9,154 nucleotides of DNA from Mollicutes bacterium (GTDB taxonomy: Bacteria > Bacillota_I > Bacilli_A > RF39 > UBA660). Position 1 is the stretch's first letter. Each line of letters begins with the position of its first letter. This document shows positions 1-7,000 of this stretch, piece after piece. The stretch spans positions 1-9,154 of the forward strand of contig JAAZBI010000061.1 of assembly GCA_012513875.1 (NCBI GenBank). Direction: 5' to 3'. The position numbers and the translations under genes were made by a program. The notes below the pieces were generated by a model. The model ran no database searches and had not been told where the DNA came from. It saw nothing but the letters and a program-made list of their open reading frames with translations.

Positions 1-729
1 AAATCAGTAGTAGGTAGAAAATTATTTTATTTTAAAGAAATGATCGATATTGAAACGACTGATGTTGAATTAAAATCAGTATTAGATAATTTTAAAGAAA
101 CTATTTCTAAAATAAAAGAACTAGGTATCGAAGTTGAAAGTGTTTCTTTTGATAAACAATTATTAAATGCTATTTTCCCAACTTATTTTATTATTTCCTG
201 TGCAGAAGCTACAAGTAATAATGCTAATTTAACAGGCATTTTATTTGGACCAAGAGATAATACTAATAATATTAATGAAATGATGTTTAATGCTCGTACT
301 AAAGGATTTTCAGAATTAATTAAAAGAAGGTTTGTAATTGGTAGCTATGTTCTTCAAAAAGAAAATCAAGAAAAATTATTTTTAAATGCTTGTCGTGTTA
401 GAAGATTAATTGTTGAAAAAATGAATCGATTATTTGAAAAATATGATGGATTAATTTTACCTTCATCTGGGGGAATCGCTCCTTTATTTGATGAAGATTT
501 AGATAAATTATCAGAGCGTTATTTAATGTTGGAAAATCATATGGCAATTGGTAACTTTGGAGGATATCCAAGTATTACATTACCTTGTGGATTTATTAAT
601 AAGATGCCAATTGGTATCAATATAACTGGACCTGCTAAAAAGGATCAAGATGTATTAAATATCTCTTATCAAATTGAAAAACAATTAGGTTATAAGAATA
701 TAAATGCAGTAAGGGGTGCTGAAAAATGA
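1..729 (+). CDS. gatA: Glutamyl/aspartyl-tRNA amidotransferase subunit A, 3' part (5' end outside window)
   Basis: GatA is the amidase-signature subunit of GatCAB. It releases ammonia from glutamine or asparagine and passes it to GatB, which converts Glu-tRNA(Gln) or Asp-tRNA(Asn) to the amide in the cytoplasm. The frame is open from base 1, so the ATG at 40 is an internal Met and not the start. About 242 codons are present, roughly the C-terminal half of a family usually near 480-490 residues. The Ser-cisSer-Lys catalytic region lies upstream and cannot be checked. Family landmarks seen are the YFIISCAEATSN segment (about 184-219, near a typical Y-x-II-x-x-AEASSN), the FSELIKRRFVIGSYVL segment (about 310-354), a YDGLILPSS segment (about 442-468) and the terminal GNFGGYPSITLPCGF and PIGINITGP motifs (about 550-632). 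The stop TGA overlaps the gatB start as ATGA, indicating translational coupling. The missing gatC is probably upstream. Confidence 0.95.
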   Translation, partial: KSVVGRKLFYFKEMIDIETTDVELKSVLDNFKETISKIKELGIEVESVSFDKQLLNAIFPTYFIISCAEATSNNANLTGILFGPRDNTNNINEMMFNARTKGFSELIKRRFVIGSYVLQKENQEKLFLNACRVRRLIVEKMNRLFEKYDGLILPSSGGIAPLFDEDLDKLSERYLMLENHMAIGNFGGYPSITLPCGFINKMPIGINITGPAKKDQDVLNISYQIEKQLGYKNINAVRGAEK

Positions 730-2156
730 AATATAAAGTAGTAATAGGTTTAGAAGTTCATTGTGAATTAGAAACAAACTCTAAAGTTTTTTCTGGAGGA
801 AGAAACGAATATTCATTAGAACCTAATTCTAATTTAAATCCAATAGATTTAGCATTTCCTGGGATTATGCCAGTTCCTAATAAAAAAGCAGTTGATTATG
901 CTTTAAAGGTAGCGATGGCTTTAAATTGTAATAATCCTGATGAGATAATCTTTGATCGAAAAAATTATTTCTATCCAGATTTACCGAAAGGATATCAAAT
1001 AACTCAAGTTACTAAACCGATGGGTAAAAATGGTTATGTAATTTTAAATGCTTTAGATGAACCTAAAAAAGTTGAAATTCATCAACTACACTTAGAAGAA
1101 GATACAGCAAGTTTAGATCACTATGCTGGTTATTCATTAATTGATTATAATCGTAGTGGAATTCCTTTAATTGAAGTTGTAACAGAACCTTGTATGAATT
1201 CTGCAGAAGAAGCTTTAGGTTTCTTAGAAGAATTAAGAAATATTATTGTTTATTGTGGTGTTTCTGAAGCAGCTTCTGATAAAGGACAAATGCGTTGTGA
1301 TGTTAATGTATCCTTAATGAAACCAGATGCAACTGAATTAGGAACTAAAGTAGAAATTAAAAACATTAATTCTTTTAATAATGTTAAAGAAGCGATTGAA
1401 TATGAAATCAAAAGACAAAGTGAAATGTTAGATAATAACGAAAAAATCATTATGGAAACAAGAAGATATAGTGATGAAGATTTTCAAACTTATAGTATGA
1501 GAGAAAAAGTAGAAGCAGTAGATTATAAATATTTCATAGAACCTAATATTCATCCGGTAAAAATAAATCAAGAGTACTTAGATAATATTAAGAAAACTTT
1601 ACCAGTTCTTCCATATGAAAGAAGAGAAAAATATTTAGCAGGTGGTTTGTCAAAATATGACGCTAATGTTTTAGTTAAAGACAAAGGAGTATCTGATTAT
1701 TTTGAAAAATTAATTAGTTTAGGTTGTGATATTAAGAAAGCTGCTAACTGGGTTACAACTAGAGTTTTGAGTTATGTTAATAAAGAAGCAAATAAAATTT
1801 CTGATATATATTTAAAACCAGAATTATTATGGGAAATAATTCAAATGCATGAAGCAGGTAAAATATCTACTCCTCAAGCTAGAGATTTATTCTTTGATTG
1901 CTTAGAGCAAGAAAAAGAACCTCAAGTTATTGTGAAAGAAAAAGGAATAAGTCAAATAACTGATGATAGTGAAATTAGAGATGCTGTTAAAGAAGTGTTA
2001 ACAGAACAATCTGAAAGTGTACTTAAGTATAAAGAAGGTAATGAAAGAATTTTAGATTTTTTTGTAGGTCAAGTTATGAAAAAAACTAAGGGTAAAGCTA
2101 ATCCTTCAGTAGCAAGTTCGATTTTGAAAGAAGAAATAGCAAAAGGAGGTCAATAA
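726..2156 (+). CDS. gatB: Aspartyl/glutamyl-tRNA amidotransferase subunit B
   Basis: GatB is the tRNA-binding and kinase subunit of GatCAB. It phosphorylates the side chain of Glu or Asp on the misacylated tRNA with ATP and completes amidation with ammonia from GatA. The 476-residue length is normal and the protein looks intact. The N-terminal catalytic part shows IGLEVHCEL (residues 7-15), the DLAFPG motif, NYFYPDLPKGYQITQ, HLEED (122-126), DYNRSGIPLIEVVTEP and MRCDVNVSL. His12, Glu125 and Glu150 match the positions of the Mg-binding cluster known from the Staphylococcus aureus enzyme. The C-terminal roughly 150 residues are the helical YqeY-like tRNA-binding domain, including AANWVTTRV. The start is supported by an AAGGGG Shine-Dalgarno at 711-716, nine bases upstream, and by the ATGA overlap with gatA. 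The stop TAA shares one base with the aspS ATG. There is no internal promoter, so it is co-transcribed with both neighbours. Confidence 0.97.
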   Translation: MKYKVVIGLEVHCELETNSKVFSGGRNEYSLEPNSNLNPIDLAFPGIMPVPNKKAVDYALKVAMALNCNNPDEIIFDRKNYFYPDLPKGYQITQVTKPMGKNGYVILNALDEPKKVEIHQLHLEEDTASLDHYAGYSLIDYNRSGIPLIEVVTEPCMNSAEEALGFLEELRNIIVYCGVSEAASDKGQMRCDVNVSLMKPDATELGTKVEIKNINSFNNVKEAIEYEIKRQSEMLDNNEKIIMETRRYSDEDFQTYSMREKVEAVDYKYFIEPNIHPVKINQEYLDNIKKTLPVLPYERREKYLAGGLSKYDANVLVKDKGVSDYFEKLISLGCDIKKAANWVTTRVLSYVNKEANKISDIYLKPELLWEIIQMHEAGKISTPQARDLFFDCLEQEKEPQVIVKEKGISQITDDSEIRDAVKEVLTEQSESVLKYKEGNERILDFFVGQVMKKTKGKANPSVASSILKEEIAKGGQ

Positions 2157-3901
2157 TGATAAAAGTTAATAAATACCGAACTCATTCTTGTGGTGAATTA
2201 AGAATTGATCATGTAGGAACAAAAGTTAAAGTATCAGGTTTTATTGAAAACATGAGAGACCATGGAGGAGTTATTTTTGTTGATTTAAGAGATCAATTTG
2301 GAATGATTCAACTAGTTAGTAATGATAATAGTATGTTTTCTGAATTAACTAAAGAATCTAACATTTGTGTTTCTGGAGAAGTAGTAAAAAGATCAGAAGA
2401 AATGATAAATCCTAAATTAGAAACGGGAGAAATTGAAATTTTAGTTAATGAAATTGAAGTGTTAGGAAAATCTAAAAATGTTTTACCATTCGAAATAAAA
2501 GAATCAACTGATGTTATTGAAGATTTAAGATTAAAATATCGTTATTTAGATTTAAGAAATAAAAAAGTAAAAGATAATATTTTATTTCGTTCGGATGTTT
2601 TATCTTTTTTAAGAAATAAAATGAATAGTTTAGGTTTTACAGAAGTTCAAACTCCAATCTTAACTGCATCTTCACCAGAAGGTGCTAGAGATTATATTGT
2701 TCCTTCTCGTAAACATAAGGGTAAATTTTATGCTTTACCTCAAGCTCCTCAAATTTTTAAAGAATTATTGATGGCAGCAGGTTTTGATAAATATTATCAA
2801 ATAGCTCCTTGTTTTCGTGATGAAGATGGAAGAAAAGATCGTTCTCCTGGAGAATTTTATCAATTAGATTTTGAGATGGCTTATGCTACTCAAGAAGATG
2901 TTTTTGAAATTGGAGAAGAAGTTTTAAGCGAAACTTTTAAAAAGTTTTCAAAAAAAGAGGTTATAACACCTTTTCCAAGAATAACTTATCAAGAAGCTAT
3001 GTTAAAATATGGAACAGATAAACCAGATTTAAGAAATCCTTTGGAAATAGTTGATTTAACAGATTTTTTTAAAAATATAACATTTCCACCATTTATTAAT
3101 AACTCAGTTCGCGGGATTAAAGTTGAAAATTTAAGTACTAAACCTAATTCATGGTTTAATGATTTAAATGATTATGCTATTAACAACGGATTAAAGGGAT
3201 TAGGTTATATTAAAGTAAATGATGATTTAAGTTTTAATGGACCAATAGCTAAGTTTTTATCTTCTGAAGATTGTCAACAATTAATTTCTAATCTTAATTT
3301 AAAACCACAAAGTGTTTTATTCTTTATTGGAGATAAAGAAGAAGTGGTTAGTAAATTAGCAGGGACTATAAGAACTGCTTTAGGAGAAAAATTAGAATTA
3401 ATCGATGATTCTAGATTTAAGTTTTGTTATATCATTGATTTTCCAATGTATGAATATAATCAAGAAGAAGGAAAATATATATTTTCCCACAATCCATTTA
3501 GTATGCCTCAAGGAGGATTAGAAGCTTTAGAAAATCAAAAAATTGAAGACATTAAAGCTTATCAATATGATATTGTTTGTAATGGTATTGAATTATCTAG
3601 TGGTGCAGTTAGAAATCATCAACCAGAAATCATGGAAAAAGCTTTTGCTTTAGCAGGTTATGATAAAGAAGTTTTAGAAACAAAATTTCCTTCATTATAT
3701 AATGCTTTCCATTATGGAGCACCTCCTCATGCAGGAATGGCTCCGGGGTTAGATCGTATGATTATGTTGTTAAGAGAAGAACCAAACATTAGAGAAGTAA
3801 TAGCTTTTCCTATGAATAATAATGCTCAAGACTTAATGATGGGAGCGCCAACTGAAGTTAGTGAACAACAATTAAGAGAAGTTCATATAAAAGTAAGATA
3901 G
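2156..3901 (+). CDS. aspS: Aspartyl-tRNA synthetase, bacterial type, probably non-discriminating (Asp/Asn)
   Basis: This class IIb synthetase charges tRNA(Asp) with aspartate. It has 581 residues, the bacterial length that includes a GAD insertion. Domains seen are an N-terminal OB-fold anticodon-binding domain (about 1-105), class II motif 1 around G160-P167 (GFTEVQTP), motif 2 FRDED-x-R-x-DR (220-229), the GAD domain (about 300-405, after KPDLRNP) and motif 3 GLDR (531-534). His36 in RDHGG sits where discriminating enzymes such as that of E. coli have Leu. His there is linked in the Pseudomonas aeruginosa work to non-discriminating AspRS, which also aspartylates tRNA(Asn). Linkage to gatAB suits this, because GatCAB would amidate that Asp-tRNA(Asn). 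This substrate range is inferred. Motif 2 continues RSPGEFYQLD, one residue longer than the E. coli RQPEFTQID. A very strong RBS, AAAAGGAGGT at 2141-2150, fixes the start. The gene ends inside its own terminator stem. Confidence 0.96.
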   Translation: MIKVNKYRTHSCGELRIDHVGTKVKVSGFIENMRDHGGVIFVDLRDQFGMIQLVSNDNSMFSELTKESNICVSGEVVKRSEEMINPKLETGEIEILVNEIEVLGKSKNVLPFEIKESTDVIEDLRLKYRYLDLRNKKVKDNILFRSDVLSFLRNKMNSLGFTEVQTPILTASSPEGARDYIVPSRKHKGKFYALPQAPQIFKELLMAAGFDKYYQIAPCFRDEDGRKDRSPGEFYQLDFEMAYATQEDVFEIGEEVLSETFKKFSKKEVITPFPRITYQEAMLKYGTDKPDLRNPLEIVDLTDFFKNITFPPFINNSVRGIKVENLSTKPNSWFNDLNDYAINNGLKGLGYIKVNDDLSFNGPIAKFLSSEDCQQLISNLNLKPQSVLFFIGDKEEVVSKLAGTIRTALGEKLELIDDSRFKFCYIIDFPMYEYNQEEGKYIFSHNPFSMPQGGLEALENQKIEDIKAYQYDIVCNGIELSSGAVRNHQPEIMEKAFALAGYDKEVLETKFPSLYNAFHYGAPPHAGMAPGLDRMIMLLREEPNIREVIAFPMNNNAQDLMMGAPTEVSEQQLREVHIKVR

Positions 3902-3928
3902 AGATATCTTACTTTTCTTGTTTTTTTT
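3889..3928 (+). terminator. Intrinsic terminator of the gatAB-aspS operon
   Basis: Bases 3889-3900 (AAAAGTAAGATA) pair perfectly with 3905-3916 (TATCTTACTTTT), giving a 12-bp stem closed by GAGA, a GNRA-type tetraloop. Eight T residues follow at 3921-3928. The left arm lies inside the last codons and stop of aspS, so termination is built into the coding end. Confidence 0.85.
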
Positions 3929-3946
3929 AATAAAAAATGCTAAAAT
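3918..3946 (+). promoter_or_regulatory. Putative sigma-A-type promoter of the GLUG prepilin-like gene
   Basis: An extended -10, TGC-TAAAAT (hexamer at 3941-3946), is followed by an A/T-rich start region. A weak -35 TTGTTT lies at 3918-3923 with a 17-base spacer, inside the T tract of the aspS terminator. The hexamer matches the -35 consensus at only three of six positions, so recognition probably leans on the TGn extension. The expected start would be near 3952-3954, leaving a short leader with AAGGAG at 3958-3963. Confidence 0.5.
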
Positions 3947-3969
3947 TAAAATAATAGAAGGAGTCCATT

Positions 3970-4071
3970 ATGAAAAGAAATAAAGGTTTTACTATTTTAG
4001 AATTAATTGCAATTATTTTAGTAATTGCTTTAGTTTTAGCAATTTCAATTCCAACAGTAATAGGAATTATC
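3970..4071 (+). other. Type IV prepilin (class III) leader and N-terminal helix
   Basis: The leader is only six residues (MKRNKG) and positively charged, followed by FTILE and a long aliphatic stretch ending in SIP. Cleavage by a prepilin peptidase after Gly6 would expose Phe1, with Glu at mature position 5 and Pro at mature position 22. These are the hallmark residues of type IVa pilins and competence or type II secretion pseudopilins. The charged ESTRRKAFGESAKLL segment just downstream resembles the amphipathic continuation of the pilin alpha-1 helix. The processing peptidase and assembly ATPase would have to be encoded elsewhere. Confidence 0.85.
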
Positions 4072-7000
4072 GAATCAACAAGGAGAAAAGCTTTTGGAGA
4101 AAGCGCTAAACTGCTAGTTAATTCAGCAGTGAATTTAGGAGCTGATGAAAATAGAATAGATTTGTCAGAAATTACAGCTTCCAATATTAAAGAAAAATTA
4201 GGTGTTAAAAATACTAATTATTCTTATGTTGAAATGACAAAAGAAAATGAAACAAACGCTGTTCTTTTATCACTGTTAATAGGTAAAGGACAATGGGACG
4301 GACTAAAAGCTTGTGGGACATATCGAGATATGATAGTTATTGATTTAAATAATCAAGAATCATGTCCTAGTGATCAATATACTCCAAGTGTAGAAATAAC
4401 TGGTAAATTTTGTGGTTGGGAAGAATTAAATGAAGGATTTACTTTAGAGGCTATTCTAGAAGCTTATAATAATCATGATACTTGTTATGTAACGAGTGTA
4501 GATGATTTAGTAGGTATTTCTAAACTTGTTAATCAAGAAAGTAGAACATTTGAAAATAAAACTTTGTTAATGGTTAATAATATTGATATAAGTAACTCTA
4601 ATAATTATTATGCTGATGATTCAATTTATTTTGGAGATATTAATAATGATGGAGTAATTGAAACTTTGTTTCAAGAAATGACAACTGGAAAAGGGTTTAG
4701 ACCAATTGGAACTTCAATAAATAGTTTTCAAGGAACATTAGATGGCAATTTAAAGACTATTTCAAATCTTTATATAAAACGTCCTACAGAATCAAGGGTT
4801 GGATTGTTTGGTCAATTAGGTACACATAGCATAGTAAAAGGTATAACAATTCTTAATGCAGATATGACGGGAATTGGTTTAGTTGGAATAATATCTGGAA
4901 TCAATCATGGTAAAATAACTGATTCTATTGTTCAAGGAAAAATAAATAGCGATCTTTTGGAAGCTCAAATTGATAATCCAGAAGTAATAGGGATAGTTTC
5001 AGGCAACAACGTAGGTGTAATAGATGGTGTTTTAGCACTTGAAAGTGAATTGCCCGAAAACATAACTTGGTTATCAGGAGGCTCTATCGGTCCTTCAAAT
5101 GGCCTTTCTGAAAATTTTTTAAACATAGATGTTGAATCTATTCCTAATGATATAAATTTTTATGAATATGGATTAGATACATGGATTGGTGGAGATAATA
5201 ATTCAGATGGTTATTATTTTGATTACAACTCTTCTGGCACAATGGTACTAAGAAAAGTTTCAGATAATCCAATGGATTTCATTCTTTCTGGTAATGGAAC
5301 AACAGAATCACCATATTTAATTAATAACGCTACTGATTGGAAAATAGCAACATTAAGACCTAATTCCGGTTATGTTTTTAAATTAACAAACGATATTGAT
5401 TTTACTACAAATAAATTTTATCAATTAGGTAGTTACTATATTCCATTTAATGGTGTTTTAGAGGGCAACACAAAAACCTTATCTAATATTAACGTTGATG
5501 GTTATTATTATTCAGGGATTATTGGATATAATAACGGAACAATAAAAGGATTAAATATCAATAGTTCTAATGTAACCGGTTTACAATATGTAGGGAGTTT
5601 AACAGGTTATAATAATAGTGGAAACATTTTTGATGCAATAATAAATTGTAATGTAACTGGTATTGTACCTAAAAATAATAGTGGAATATATTACACTTAT
5701 ATTGGAGGAGTGTCTGGTTATAGCAACTATGGCAATATTATTAATGTTATTATGAAAGGCAATATAAGAGGGACTCAATATTACACAGGTGCAATTGCAG
5801 GTTATTCAAACAATAGTGGAATAAAAGCACTTTATACTCAAGGAGTTTTTACAGGTGGTACTTATTATAATGATATAATTGGTGGTGGAACTACAAATAC
5901 AGGCAGCAAAAGATATGTTTCTTCAGCAGTAACAGGTTATTCTTTTTCATTCAATTCTAAATATACAGCTTCTTTAGAAGATAATATCAATACTTATGAA
6001 TCAGTTCTAGATACATGGGTTGGGGGAGATAACGATTCTAGCGGTTATTATTTTGATTATGATAATAATAATCAAATAGTAATGAGGTCAGTACAAGAAT
6101 ATCCTATGAATTTTAATTTATCAGGTGGAGGAACAGAATCTAACCCATATTTAATTAATAATTATGATGATTGGAAAATAGCAACATTAAGACCTAATGC
6201 AGGTTATCATTTTAAATTAACTGCAGATATAGATTTTAATGATAAAAATTTTTATGCATTAGGAAGTGAACAAAATCCATTTAATGGAACATTTAATGGT
6301 GATGCATATTTTCTTAAAAACATCGTTAATAAATCTATTAAATATGGAGGAATATTTGGTTATAATCTTGGAACAATAAATGCAATAAATATAACTAATT
6401 TAAATCAAAATAGTGAATTTTATTCAGGAGGGATAGCTGGTTATAATCAAGGAAAAATAAACGAAATAAATTTACAAGGTAATATTAATTCTTTAATAAC
6501 CCATTATAATTCTAACCCTGGAGCTGGTGGAATTGTTGGTGAAAATTACAATTCAAACCAAGCAACAATTAAAAACGTTTTAGTAAACGCAAACATTTCA
6601 GGTCGCCCTTATGTTGGAGGATTAGTTGGACTTGATTCAAGTGGTATAGTACATGGTATTATGGAAGCTGGAAGTGTTTTAGAACGTTATAACAATCTTT
6701 CAGGAAGAACAATCGGAAGAACAAATAAACCATATGACAATCAATATATAACAGCTTCTTCTTCAGGAGTAACAAAAACTGGTTCAGGTTCATCTGTTGC
6801 AATAATAGATGGCACAGTATTTAATGTATCAAATTATAATAACTTAACAAGTTATGATACATATAACTTAGACACAAGAATAGGTGGAGATAATGATACC
6901 AGCGGTTATTATTTTGATTATAATAATACTCAATCTGATATCATAGTAAAATCATTAGAAAGAGAACCAATCTTAAATATATATGCAAATAATGCTGAAA

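Noticed and set aside
40..42. ATG at 40 as the true start of gatA
   Set aside because: The frame is open upstream to base 1, no RBS precedes this ATG, and the family needs another roughly 240 residues at the N-terminus.
727..729. TGA read as Trp (Mycoplasma code 4)
   Set aside because: All visible Trp residues at conserved sites use TGG, and GatA ends normally at this TGA in a classic ATGA overlap. Read-through would add only four residues before a TAG, so this site alone is not decisive, but nothing favours recoding.
1250..1450. 66-codon reverse-strand open frame inside gatB
   Set aside because: It lies wholly within conserved gatB coding sequence, has no RBS-supported start and no recognisable protein; it is a shadow frame.
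2100..2160. T-box or other leader riboswitch ahead of aspS
   Set aside because: gatB and aspS overlap by one base, leaving no untranslated leader. Only a strong RBS lies there.
3927..4184. 85-codon reverse-strand open frame over the surface gene's start
   Set aside because: It is antisense to the promoter, RBS and prepilin leader of the forward gene, whose pilin motifs are clear. Its hydrophobic look is the complement of the pilin helix.
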